Notes under the pieces: model-generated
What the model saw: only the letters and a program-made list of their open reading frames with translations
Told to the model about the DNA's origin: nothing
The model's database searches: none
NCBI GenBank assembly: GCA_947575935.1
Contig: CANPPM010000087.1
Span: forward strand, 1 to 9,786
Origin: an uncultured Butyricicoccus sp.
GTDB lineage: Bacteria; Bacillota; Clostridia; Oscillospirales; Butyricicoccaceae
Length of the DNA: 9,786 nucleotides
Reading direction: 5' to 3'
Part shown: in pieces, positions 1-7,101 of the stretch
Layout: each line of letters begins with the position of its first letter
How positions within the stretch are numbered: the first letter of the stretch is position 1
Position numbers and translations under genes: made by a program

Positions 1-320
1 GGGATAAGGGCCTTGTGCGCGAGGAGCGGATTACCGTAGGGCCGTTGTCGCTCGATCCGCGCGCGGGCTTGGCCTGGTCGGGGGAGCGCCTGCTTGAGCT
101 GCCGCCCAAGGAGTTTGCGCTGCTGCGCCTGTTGCTGGAAAATGCGGGGCGGCTGCTGACGCGGGAGACGCTGCTTGTGCGGATCTGGGGTTATGACTTT
201 GATGGGAGCGCCCGGGTGGTTGACAACCACATCAAAAATCTGCGGCGTGCACTGGTTGAATCTGCGGACTGCATCAAAACAGTCAACAATGCGGGTTATG
301 GTTTGGAGGCAAAGCGATGA
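1..320 (+). CDS. OmpR/PhoB-family response regulator, C-terminal DNA-binding domain (5' end outside window)
   Basis: This is the 3' part of a response regulator. The frame (codons from base 3) is open to the left edge, so the receiver domain with its phospho-acceptor aspartate lies outside the window. A GTG at 15 is only an internal valine codon. The visible part is a winged-helix effector domain of the OmpR/PhoB type. It has the 'LPPKEFALLRLL' helix, the 'GRLLTRETLLVRIWGYD' turn and helix, the recognition helix 'RVVDNHIKNLRRAL', and the terminal wing hairpin ending in 'TVNNAGYGL'. Family knowledge: phosphorylation by the partner kinase drives dimerisation and binding to direct repeats upstream of target genes. 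The stop codon overlaps the start of the histidine kinase gene by four bases (ATGA, 317-320), so the two form one translationally coupled operon. The target genes cannot be told from this fragment. Confidence 0.93.
   Translation, partial: DKGLVREERITVGPLSLDPRAGLAWSGERLLELPPKEFALLRLLLENAGRLLTRETLLVRIWGYDFDGSARVVDNHIKNLRRALVESADCIKTVNNAGYGLEAKR
305..309 (+). promoter_or_regulatory. Ribosome binding site of the histidine kinase, inside the regulator gene
   Basis: GGAGG lies 7 nt before the ATG at 317, within the last codons of the response regulator. It fixes the kinase start and implies that ribosomes finishing the regulator can re-initiate on the kinase. Confidence 0.7.
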
Positions 321-1984
321 AAAAGCGACTGGTGATTCGTACGATGTCGGGTTTCCTGGCAGTCTGGATCGTGTTTACAGGACTGCTTTCGGTTTTGCTT
401 ATCCGGCAGGCACAGCAGGGGATCGAGCACGAATTGCGGCGTTATGCAGAAGGGGTGGTAGCCTTTGCCGCCGAGTACCCGGAAAGAGAGATGGCCTGCA
501 CGCAGGAAGATCAGGGGAATCTCTTAAACTGGATTTGCCGAGACTCGCCGTATATGGAAGCAGCGGTGGCCTACCGGCAGGATAAACTGGAATATGAGAC
601 CCGATATAAAAGTTATGTCCTGCTGCAGGATCCGGAATTAGACCAGAGGAGCGCTTGGTTTTCGATAATAGATCTGTTCGATGGGCAGGAGGAGGCGTTC
701 CAGGGAATTCACAGAATGCTGCGCAAAGCACGCCGGCAGGCATATGCTGCTGATGGAAGAGCGCAGGAGCATATGGATACTTTTATAAGCGGCTGGGTAC
801 GCGGGGGGCAGCTGTATCCTTTCCGGATGGTGATTGCCAGGCAGATGCGCGGATCCATCCTGAATGACGGCAGTTCATGGGATTTATCGGGCATGGAGAT
901 TGTCTATGATTGGAGAATGGATCCGACGGCGATTTATCAGACCAGCCCTAGCTGGCTGAGCTGCGGACAAAAGATCGAAAATGTTATGTTTTCAATCAGA
1001 AAGACGAATTGTCGGAGTTATGCGGAACTTTCAGAAATGGTACGGTTGGCCGCTGACCAGTCGATGCTGGAGCAGGCGAGAGAGCGGCAGGAGCAGGAAT
1101 TCACGTATCCGAATAGTGTGGTGGTTCTGCAAAACGGTTTGCCATATGGCCGGTATTATGTGTATGTGAGGGATTATATGGAGCCTAATTGGGAGTATGC
1201 GTTTGCCGCGCGCGGTAATCCGGTTCGGGAAGCGCTGCCGGTGCTGTTGGGGACTGCGCTGACGAGCTTGCTGTTTACGCTGGCGGCCGGCGGACTTGTA
1301 TGCCGTGCGATGTGCCGGGTGTATGACCGGCAGGCGCGCCTGGAGCAGAGCCGCCGCGATACCACCAATGCCTTGGCGCACGACCTGAAAACGCCGTTGG
1401 CACTGATTCATGGGTATGCCGAAAATTTAGAGTTTGGGATCCGGCCGGAAAAACACAGGCATTATCTGGAACAGATCCGGCGGGAAAGCACCCGTATGGA
1501 TGGTATCTTGGGCGGTTTGCTTGAGCTGTCCCGGTTGGAGAGCGGGACGTTGCCGCTGCATCGGGAGACAGCCAGTTTGTTGGCCTTGATGGAGGAGGGT
1601 GCGGCCCGCTGGCAGTCTGCAGCTGAGGCGCGCCAGGTCACGCTGTGTGTTGAGGGCGACGGTATGGCCAGTGTCGACCGTGAGCTGTTTAACCGCGTGC
1701 TTGACAATCTGCTGTCGAATGCTTTGCGCCATACGCCTGAGGGCGGCTGCATCCGGCTCTTGTCGGATACACGAGGACTTTCGGTGGAAAACACCGGCGC
1801 GCCGGTTCCGGTGGAGGAGCTGCCCCGGTTATTTGACGCCTATTATACCGGCAGCCGGGCACGCAGTGATGGGCAGCATGGGCTGGGGCTTGCAATCGTA
1901 CGGGTAGTCGCTGAGCGGCACGGTATGACGGTCCACGCAGAGAATACGGAAACTGGTGTTCGGTTTTCCATCCACACGGTTTAG
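317..1984 (+). CDS. Two-component sensor histidine kinase, membrane-bound, large extracellular sensor, no obvious HAMP
   Basis: This is a 555-residue sensor kinase and the partner of the upstream regulator. A first membrane segment (about residues 9-29) is followed by an extracytoplasmic region of roughly 275 residues that I cannot assign to a known sensor fold, and then a second membrane segment (about 305-329). The cytoplasmic part starts almost at once with the dimerisation/phospho-acceptor helix 'NALAHDLKTPLALIHGYAENL'. His355 is the predicted autophosphorylation site. The ATP-binding domain shows the N box 'DNLLSNALRHTPEGG' (Asn464, Asn468), a G1-like 'VENTGAPVP' and a G2-like 'GLGLAIV' (from residue 522). 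Only about 25 residues separate the second membrane segment from the His box, too few for a canonical HAMP linker. The ATG is chosen because it lies 7 nt after GGAGG (305-309) and overlaps the regulator's stop. The signal it senses is unknown. No clear terminator follows it. Confidence 0.93.
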   Translation: MKKRLVIRTMSGFLAVWIVFTGLLSVLLIRQAQQGIEHELRRYAEGVVAFAAEYPEREMACTQEDQGNLLNWICRDSPYMEAAVAYRQDKLEYETRYKSYVLLQDPELDQRSAWFSIIDLFDGQEEAFQGIHRMLRKARRQAYAADGRAQEHMDTFISGWVRGGQLYPFRMVIARQMRGSILNDGSSWDLSGMEIVYDWRMDPTAIYQTSPSWLSCGQKIENVMFSIRKTNCRSYAELSEMVRLAADQSMLEQARERQEQEFTYPNSVVVLQNGLPYGRYYVYVRDYMEPNWEYAFAARGNPVREALPVLLGTALTSLLFTLAAGGLVCRAMCRVYDRQARLEQSRRDTTNALAHDLKTPLALIHGYAENLEFGIRPEKHRHYLEQIRRESTRMDGILGGLLELSRLESGTLPLHRETASLLALMEEGAARWQSAAEARQVTLCVEGDGMASVDRELFNRVLDNLLSNALRHTPEGGCIRLLSDTRGLSVENTGAPVPVEELPRLFDAYYTGSRARSDGQHGLGLAIVRVVAERHGMTVHAENTETGVRFSIHTV

Positions 1985-2108
1985 TTGCTCTTTGGAGGGA
2001 CAGTAATATTTTGGGCATAGATTGTAGAGCGTCGAGCGGTGTAGAAGGCGGTTTTATTTCGGATATGCGATGGGCTCTGAAAAGAGGGAGGCGGCAAGTG
2101 CTTTTCAT
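1985..2108. other. Non-coding gap between the kinase and the YoaK-family gene, upstream of the promoter
   Basis: The whole gap is 304 bp (1985-2288). In this first part I see no credible ORF, no tRNA-like fold and no stem followed by a T-run that would end the kinase transcript, so kinase transcription may read into the next unit. The promoter and leader of the following gene fill the rest of the gap and are listed separately. Confidence 0.5.
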
Positions 2109-2137
2109 TTGACACAAAAATTTTCCTGTGCTACAAT
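2109..2137 (+). promoter_or_regulatory. Sigma-A-type promoter for the YoaK-family gene
   Basis: A perfect -35 TTGACA (2109-2114) is separated by exactly 17 nt from TACAAT (2132-2137), which matches TATAAT at 5 of 6 positions. Transcription would start near 2144, giving a leader of about 145 nt before the GTG at 2289. A short CACA...TGTG symmetry lies across the end of the -35 and the spacer and could be an operator half-site pair, but it is too short to claim. Confidence 0.85.
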
Positions 2138-2184
2138 AGATTTTGTTTAAGCGTGGTTGGGTGTCTGAAGATCGGAAATGTATC

Positions 2185-2206
2185 GGAAGGCTGCGCACAG
2201 CCTTCC
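2185..2206 (+). other. Perfect 9-bp hairpin in the long leader of the YoaK-family gene
   Basis: GGAAGGCTG (2185-2193), a four-base loop CGCA, and CAGCCTTCC (2198-2206) form a perfect stem-loop about 40 nt after the predicted transcription start. No T-run follows, so it is not a standard intrinsic terminator. It may be an mRNA-stabilising or regulatory leader structure. I do not recognise a known riboswitch class. Confidence 0.55.
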
Positions 2207-2272
2207 CTGGGCAGGCGCGGCGATCCGTTTTCCCGGGCGGTATGGTAGACGCAGCTGGTATTCATGGATATG

Positions 2273-2279
2273 AGGAAGG
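2273..2279 (+). promoter_or_regulatory. Ribosome binding site that decides the GTG start of the YoaK-family gene
   Basis: AGGAAGG lies 9 nt before GTG 2289. An in-frame TGA at 2271-2273 rules out any longer reading, so the GTG is the natural start. Confidence 0.75.
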
Positions 2280-2288
2280 TGTAACCCT

Positions 2289-3002
2289 GTGAGGAGCGAT
2301 GAACCCTCTTATTTGGCCTGTGAGCAGAGGTTGACTTATGCGCTGCTGATGGCCAGCGCCGGTGTAATGGGGGCCTATACCTATAATTTGCGGGGCGGCG
2401 TGTTTTGCAATGCGCAGACCGCTAATATCGTGATGATGTCGATTGCCTTTGGCAGGGGGAACTGGCTGCATGGGTGTTATTATCTGCTTCCGGTTTCGGC
2501 GTATTTGTTTGGCGCTTTTTTGTCTGAACTGCTTCCGTCACCGGTCAGACGGCTGGGATTTCTGCGATGGGACACCTATTTGGCTGCGTTTGAGACGGCG
2601 ATGCTGTTCCTGATTGGCTGGATTCCGCTTACGGTTCCACACCCGGTCGTGCAGGTGATGGTGAACTTTATCGCGTCGATGCAGTATAATACTTTCCGGC
2701 AGGCCGAAGGGATTCCGATGGCAACGACCTTTTGCACCAATCATGTCCGTCAGATCGGCGTGGCCGCCGCGAAGTTTCTTCGAAAACGAGATCGTGCTGC
2801 AGCGGCGCGTGGCTTGGCGCATGCGGGGATGATATGCAGTTTTTTTGTGGGCTGTGCATTGGAAACTGCCGTTTGCGGGATCTTGGCGGAGAAGGCTGTT
2901 TGGCTTGCACTGTTGCCGATGGCGGCTGTTTTGCTGCGGCTGGTGCATGCGGATTTGACAACCGAGCATGGATTGCTGTGCCGTAAGCCATCCGGGCATT
3001 GA
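2289..3002 (+). CDS. YoaK/DUF1275-family integral membrane protein
   Basis: This is a 237-residue hydrophobic protein with about six membrane segments (roughly residues 15-33, 40-56, 61-80, 96-113, 116-134, 176-196 and 199-219, one of which may not span). It matches the DUF1275/YoaK family in layout. There is an N-terminal 'GAYTYNLRGGVFCNAQTANIV' region (residues 28-48) and an internal copy-like 'ASMQYNTFRQ...TTFCTNHVRQ' region (129-155). These are two related halves in family members, which usually carry T-G-N at both places. Here the first reads T-A-N and the second C-T-N-H, so both glycines are altered. The biochemical role of the family is not established, so no function is assigned. The GTG start has AGGAAGG 9 nt upstream and an in-frame stop just before it. 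It has its own strong promoter and a long leader, and is followed by a strong hairpin, so it is probably monocistronic. Confidence 0.85.
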   Translation: MRSDEPSYLACEQRLTYALLMASAGVMGAYTYNLRGGVFCNAQTANIVMMSIAFGRGNWLHGCYYLLPVSAYLFGAFLSELLPSPVRRLGFLRWDTYLAAFETAMLFLIGWIPLTVPHPVVQVMVNFIASMQYNTFRQAEGIPMATTFCTNHVRQIGVAAAKFLRKRDRAAAARGLAHAGMICSFFVGCALETAVCGILAEKAVWLALLPMAAVLLRLVHADLTTEHGLLCRKPSGH

Positions 3003-3055
3003 CGTTCTCCGAAATGCGGTTCGTACTGCTGAAAGAATTTTTATTTTGATATGGG

Positions 3056-3094
3056 AAAGGGCTGTGCAGACGATTGATGTCCGCACAGCCCTTT
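3056..3094. terminator. Hairpin terminator between convergent genes, probably bidirectional
   Basis: AAAGGGCTGTGC (3056-3067) pairs perfectly with GCACAGCCCTTT (3083-3094). After one mismatch the stem continues with GAC/GTC around a 7-nt loop. On the + strand it is followed by one further T after the paired TTT. On the - strand the stem ends in TTT and is followed by a loosely T-rich stretch. It lies 54 nt after the YoaK-family stop and 48 nt after the stop of the convergent phosphoesterase gene, as expected for a shared terminator. Confidence 0.8.
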
Positions 3095-3141
3095 TCAGTT
3101 ATGTTGGGGTTTCGCAGCATGGAAGCAGATGCTTTATGTGT

Positions 3142-6100
3142 TTATTTGTCGAGCACCTGTTCGAACTGACGGAGGAGTACTGCGAGCTCACCGTAGGAGA
3201 TCGAGTCCTTGGGGTCAAACATGCTGTCGCCCTTGCCGCTGATGATGTTATTGCCGTACAGCATGTGAACGGCCTCTACTGCAAATTCGGAGATTTCACC
3301 GCTGTCGGGGAAGTTTCTTGCATCCATGGGAAGCGCAATATCGTGCAGCCGCAGGTAGCTGTATAGGATGACTGCGGCCTGTTCACGGGTGATTTCAAGG
3401 GCAGGGGCAAAACGCAGGCGATCGACGCCAGAGATGATGCCCTCTTGGGTTGCCCAGTTTACATAGGGGGCGAACCAGTCGCTTTGGCGTACGTCGCGGA
3501 AGCGTGTCTCGTGTACATAGGGGTCAGCATGGACCAGACGTCCAAGCGCGCCGATGAAATCGCCGCGGGAGACGGCCGCGTCCGGACTTTCCATACCGCC
3601 GCCGAATAGGTAACGGGATTGTGCCCAGCTGACTGATTCGTCAGACCAATGTTTGGCCGCAGGCGCAGGCTTGGCTGCAGGCGCGGGCTGAATCTCGGGT
3701 GCAGGCTTAGTTTCAGGCGCAGGCTTAGTTTCAGGCGCAGGCTCGACTTCAGGCGCAGGCTTAGTTTCAGGCACAGGCTCGACTTCAAGCGCAGGCTTAG
3801 TTTCGGGCGCAGGCTCGACTTCAGGCGCAGGCTCGACTTCAGGTGCAGGCTCGGTTTCGGGCGCAGCCTGTACGACTGGTGCAGCTGGGGCGGAAACTGT
3901 TACTTCACCAAAATCATCAAAGTCCTTTGCAAAGTTGCGGTAGACATGGCCCGGCTGATGGGCTGCCGCCCCCTCAAAGGAGCCTTCATTCCAGTCGGAA
4001 AGCGTGTTCCAGGTCTTGACGGCGCCGGCGGACAGTACATACTCGTTCAGGACCGGGACGCTGGATTCGGTGTTGTTCAGGTCAGAGACAAAGGTGGTCT
4101 TAATTCGGGCATACTTTGCTGTGCCCATACCGGACAGATCGGCGGTGTTTTTGCCGCTGGTAAGTGAAACCTCTTTTTCCTCCTTAACGGTGCTGCCATC
4201 GTCGGAGGTCTGCACGAGTGCAGTGATGGAGGCTTGTCCTGCAAAGGCGGCGTCGTATGCCAGGGAGGACGGCGCGCCAGTGACTGCCGTCCATTCGGTG
4301 GTGTGCGTACCGGTTGTGTCGATATTTTCAGACTCAAAGTCCAGCCAAATTTTCAGGCTGGAGGATGAAGCGCCTGCCTCAGTTGGGTTGGCGCGTACGG
4401 CGCTTACCTCGTCTTCAGAAAGCTTGGAAGTGTAAAAGCGCACCTGGCCGATTTCGCCGGGCAGCATGGTGTGGTACATGCCGCGGTTGCGCTTGGTCTG
4501 CAGGGTGTTTTTGAAGCCAAGGCCGATGTAAAGCGGCTCACCGTCCCAGGTTTTCACTGGGGCAGTAAAGGCGGGCTTATCCACATGGGCGCTGTGTACC
4601 TCGTTCTGGTAGGAGTCGCCGCCGGTTGCAAAGTCAAACGCGCTGGTGTATTGTACCCAGGTATCCTTTTTGATGCCTGCAGTGTCGTCGCTGCCGTCGT
4701 TCCAGCTGAATTCGCCATTGTCGTCCAGCAGGCAGACGCCATAAGTGACTTTGCCGGTCTCGCGGACTGCCATGCGGAACAGATAGGGGGTGCCCCAGCC
4801 AAGTCCGATGCCCTTCACCATCAGAGGATTGTGGTCGGGGATAGCGCCCTTGCCGTCAAGATCGACATACTGCTCGACCAGCTCGGATACGCCGCCCTTC
4901 GTGGTGCCTGCACTCGGGAGATTGGCCCAGACCATGCCGGTCATGGCGTCGGTTGGGAGATAGCCGCCGTTGTCGGGAACCTCGATGTAATCGCGCAGGC
5001 CGTCCAGGATCAGGGTCTGACGGCCGCTGTCGTCAACGCCAAATTCGGGCTGGCCGTGAATATATGCGTTGTTGCCGTTGCCCGACTTATCGTGGATGAT
5101 GGGCATCCCCTGAATAGAGCCTTCGATAAAAATGGTCTGTGGCGCGGCGTTGCCAATGGTGACTTCGTATTCGCCTGCCTTATCAAAGCGGTAGGCAAAT
5201 TCGGCAGTACTGGTTTCTCCGGAAGCCAGCTGATATGCTTTGCTGTCAATGATTTCACCGTTGACTTTGAACTCAGCATTGGCGGTGCCTGCATCATTGC
5301 CGATATTGACAACATCGGCCTTGATGTGCAGGATATTGCTGGACAGGTCGCTGACTTCACCATCACCCAGCTGGGTGCGGATGTTCGTATAATCGAAGGT
5401 CGCGCTGCGGTACTCGACATTGACGGTCTCAGTCACGCCGGCCAGCGTCAGTGTGTGCGCGCCCAGCTCGGACATGCGCAGCGTGCTGGTCAGCGTCTCG
5501 GACGCGCCGGGTTCCAGGGTGACGATGCCTTCCTCAAACTCGTAGAGATAACGGGGCGTACCGTTATCTTCCACTGGGATAACCGCTGCTGCAAGCCCTT
5601 TGCCATTGTTGGTCACGGTTGCGGTTATGGTTACATCGCCGTTGTAAAGGACGTTCGACGGCTGGATGGAGATATCGGACCAGCTCAACACCTGCTTCTC
5701 AGTGGCAAGCAGAGTCGTGTTGGCAAGCTTGGATTCCTTGCCCTCGCCTTCCGCGCCGTAGTTCTCGACGGTCAGCAGACCCTCGCCCGGCGTGCAGGAG
5801 AGATAGAAGAAATCGCCCTTTTTGTTATATGTACGTGCATCCTGATGGGTCAGATAGACGGTGCCTGCGCCGACAGTCGGATTGGAAGAAACGGCGCGCG
5901 CATAGCTGTGCGTATGGCCGGAGAGCAGCAGGTCGACCCCGCCTGGCTCAATGACGTCGGGGATATAGCGTTTGGTGTACGCATCTGATACCGGATGATG
6001 CATGAAAATGATCCGGAATTCGGCATTTTTGGCTGCTTCGCTCGCAAGATCGGTTTTCAGCCAATCCATGGAATCGTCGATACGCTGGATCGTCGCTGCG

Positions 6101-6891
6101 TCGGCCTGCTGGCCTGTGGCTTCGGAATTCATCTGAAACAGGCCCCACGGGTTGGAATTCATGGTGATGATGTGCAGATTGCCGTAATTAAACGAACTAT
6201 CCCCCTCGACCTCTGCGCCGTACTCCGCATCCTGAATGGAATAAATATAGGTATCGAAGTAAATGCCGCCTTGGTCGTGGTTGCCGCTGGCATATACGAC
6301 GGGGTAGGAATGGATGAAATCGTTATCCGCCTTGGCCTGAAGCCAGAAGCTGAATTGTTCGGCCTGTGCACCGGTGCCCTCAACAATATCGCCGCAGTGG
6401 AGCATGATATCGGGGTCATATTCCTTGACCGCTGCATCAAGCTCATCCCGTGTGGCGAAGATATGCGAGTCAGATAGGGAAATCATGCGGATTGTTTCCG
6501 GATTATCGCTCAGGGTACGGAAGCTGGCCTTGCAGCTTTCCCCGTCCTGCAGCTGCACCTCGTAGTAATAACGAGTACCCGGCTGCAGATTTTCGAGCTT
6601 GTAGTGATAGAGATTCATCCGCTTGCCCTGGAAGTCTGGGGCATCGGCGTTGATCTCCACCGGGATGGGTTCGGAAAGTGCGTTTTCATCTGTGCCATAG
6701 GCGATTGTCGCCGAAACGGCCTCGGTGCTTTCCCATACGACGACCATGCTGTCGGTTTTGGGGGCCAGCAGATAAGGACCGTTCTGGAAAGCGGGGCCTG
6801 CGTCGTTTGTTGCGCCCGCCGCCGGCGCCATAACAAACAGCATAGCGGCAGCCAGCATAAACGAACAGAAGCGTTTCAGTTGCTTACGCAT
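3142..6891 (-). CDS. Secreted SLH-anchored calcineurin-like metallophosphoesterase with PAP-like, CARDB-like and LamG-like domains
   Basis: A 1249-residue surface enzyme, predicted to hydrolyse phosphate esters outside the cell. The substrate is unknown. Residues 1-27 form a signal peptide (basic start, hydrophobic core, cleavage near A-G-A). A purple-acid-phosphatase-like beta domain follows (about 33-127). The phosphoesterase domain (133-350) keeps every metal-site motif: D-x-H (Asp141, His143), G-D (Asp168), G-N-H-D (Asn204), H-H (298-299) and G-H-T-H (326-328). The D-x-H motif marks it as a general calcineurin-like enzyme rather than a true purple acid phosphatase. Two CARDB-like domains (403-488, 497-590), a LamG-like domain (595-833), an unnamed beta domain, a Pro/Glu spacer (1002-1080) and three SLH modules (1081-1249) complete it. 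SLH modules bind wall polysaccharide. The ATG at 6891 is preferred, with GAGGAG 11 nt upstream. A TTG at 6957 would add 22 residues and bury the signal peptide. Confidence 0.9.
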   Translation of the reverse strand: MRKQLKRFCSFMLAAAMLFVMAPAAGATNDAGPAFQNGPYLLAPKTDSMVVVWESTEAVSATIAYGTDENALSEPIPVEINADAPDFQGKRMNLYHYKLENLQPGTRYYYEVQLQDGESCKASFRTLSDNPETIRMISLSDSHIFATRDELDAAVKEYDPDIMLHCGDIVEGTGAQAEQFSFWLQAKADNDFIHSYPVVYASGNHDQGGIYFDTYIYSIQDAEYGAEVEGDSSFNYGNLHIITMNSNPWGLFQMNSEATGQQADAATIQRIDDSMDWLKTDLASEAAKNAEFRIIFMHHPVSDAYTKRYIPDVIEPGGVDLLLSGHTHSYARAVSSNPTVGAGTVYLTHQDARTYNKKGDFFYLSCTPGEGLLTVENYGAEGEGKESKLANTTLLATEKQVLSWSDISIQPSNVLYNGDVTITATVTNNGKGLAAAVIPVEDNGTPRYLYEFEEGIVTLEPGASETLTSTLRMSELGAHTLTLAGVTETVNVEYRSATFDYTNIRTQLGDGEVSDLSSNILHIKADVVNIGNDAGTANAEFKVNGEIIDSKAYQLASGETSTAEFAYRFDKAGEYEVTIGNAAPQTIFIEGSIQGMPIIHDKSGNGNNAYIHGQPEFGVDDSGRQTLILDGLRDYIEVPDNGGYLPTDAMTGMVWANLPSAGTTKGGVSELVEQYVDLDGKGAIPDHNPLMVKGIGLGWGTPYLFRMAVRETGKVTYGVCLLDDNGEFSWNDGSDDTAGIKKDTWVQYTSAFDFATGGDSYQNEVHSAHVDKPAFTAPVKTWDGEPLYIGLGFKNTLQTKRNRGMYHTMLPGEIGQVRFYTSKLSEDEVSAVRANPTEAGASSSSLKIWLDFESENIDTTGTHTTEWTAVTGAPSSLAYDAAFAGQASITALVQTSDDGSTVKEEKEVSLTSGKNTADLSGMGTAKYARIKTTFVSDLNNTESSVPVLNEYVLSAGAVKTWNTLSDWNEGSFEGAAAHQPGHVYRNFAKDFDDFGEVTVSAPAAPVVQAAPETEPAPEVEPAPEVEPAPETKPALEVEPVPETKPAPEVEPAPETKPAPETKPAPEIQPAPAAKPAPAAKHWSDESVSWAQSRYLFGGGMESPDAAVSRGDFIGALGRLVHADPYVHETRFRDVRQSDWFAPYVNWATQEGIISGVDRLRFAPALEITREQAAVILYSYLRLHDIALPMDARNFPDSGEISEFAVEAVHMLYGNNIISGKGDSMFDPKDSISYGELAVLLRQFEQVLDK
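3652..3861 (-). repeat. 18-bp tandem repeat coding for a Pro/Glu hexapeptide spacer
   Basis: About 11 to 12 units of 18 bp encode hexapeptides of the forms P-E-V-E-P-A and P-E-T-K-P-A, ending in P-A-A-K-P-A. On the + strand the units read as near-copies of a C/T/G pattern containing 'caggcgcaggctta' and 'caggcgcaggctcga'. The repeat lies between the beta domains and the SLH modules, where a stiff, extended, charged stalk would carry the enzyme out from the wall. Near-identical tandem units can gain or lose copies by slippage, so length may vary between strains. Confidence 0.9.
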
Positions 6892-7008
6892 TTCTTTTTG
6901 TGCTCCTCTCTTTTCGAATGGAATAATTTTGTCTTTATTGCGAGGAAGACAAATCAAAATGCCCCCTTTCTTACCATTCGCGAGGCGGAACGGTGTATTT
7001 TCGCAATT

Positions 7009-7037
7009 TTGACGGAACCATTATAGCATTTTATAGT
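7009..7037 (+). promoter_or_regulatory. Candidate + strand promoter interleaved with the phosphoesterase promoter
   Basis: TTGACG (7009-7014) and TATAGT (7032-7037) are exactly 17 nt apart, each one base from consensus. The start would be near 7044. This promoter occupies the same DNA as the - strand promoter at 7020-7049, so one polymerase should exclude the other. No annotated + strand gene lies downstream, but a short ORF and a terminator do. Confidence 0.5.
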
Positions 7038-7049
7038 GAGCACACGCAA
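7020..7049 (-). promoter_or_regulatory. Extended -10 promoter for the metallophosphoesterase gene
   Basis: On the - strand a perfect TATAAT (7025-7020) is preceded by TGC, giving an extended -10. A weak -35 TTGCGT (7049-7044) lies 18 nt upstream. The start would be near 7013, leaving a leader of about 120 nt before ATG 6891. The -35 overlaps the small palindrome ACGCA-ATG-TGCGT (7044-7056), a possible operator. Confidence 0.65.
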
Positions 7050-7060
7050 TGTGCGTTTCC

Positions 7061-7087
7061 ACACAAGAAAAGATACGTTTTTTGTGT
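7061..7087 (+). other. Imperfect inverted repeat upstream of the phosphoesterase -35 and in the candidate + leader
   Basis: ACACAAGAAA (7061-7070) pairs with TTTTTGTGT-type sequence (7078-7087) with one G-U pair and a 7-nt loop. Read as DNA, it sits just upstream of the - strand -35, where an activator might bind. Read as RNA, it is a 5' hairpin just before the ribosome site of the 31-codon ORF. Confidence 0.35.
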
Positions 7088-7101
7088 AGGATTAACAAGA
7101 A

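Noticed and set aside
1689..2198. A 169-codon - strand ORF over the end of the kinase and the following gap.
   Set aside because: It overlaps well-conserved kinase motifs and crosses the strong + promoter. The translation has no recognisable domain.
3652..3861. Regular 18-bp repeats that could look like a CRISPR array or a protein-coding Arg-rich repeat on the + strand.
   Set aside because: There are no unique spacers. The units keep the - strand frame and code for a Pro/Glu stalk inside a continuous gene.
4471..5988. A 505-codon + strand ORF opposite the phosphoesterase, with further long + ORFs at 2968-3366, 3649-4167, 5995-6477 and 6604-7026.
   Set aside because: All are codon-aligned with the - strand gene, so their only stops are reverse complements of TTA, CTA and TCA, which that gene rarely uses. 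The translations show no family motifs, while the - strand shows full domains.
6892..6957. Longer phosphoesterase reading from TTG 6957.
   Set aside because: It would put 22 residues before an otherwise standard signal peptide. ATG 6891 has a good GAGGAG site. A G-rich stretch near the TTG keeps a small doubt.
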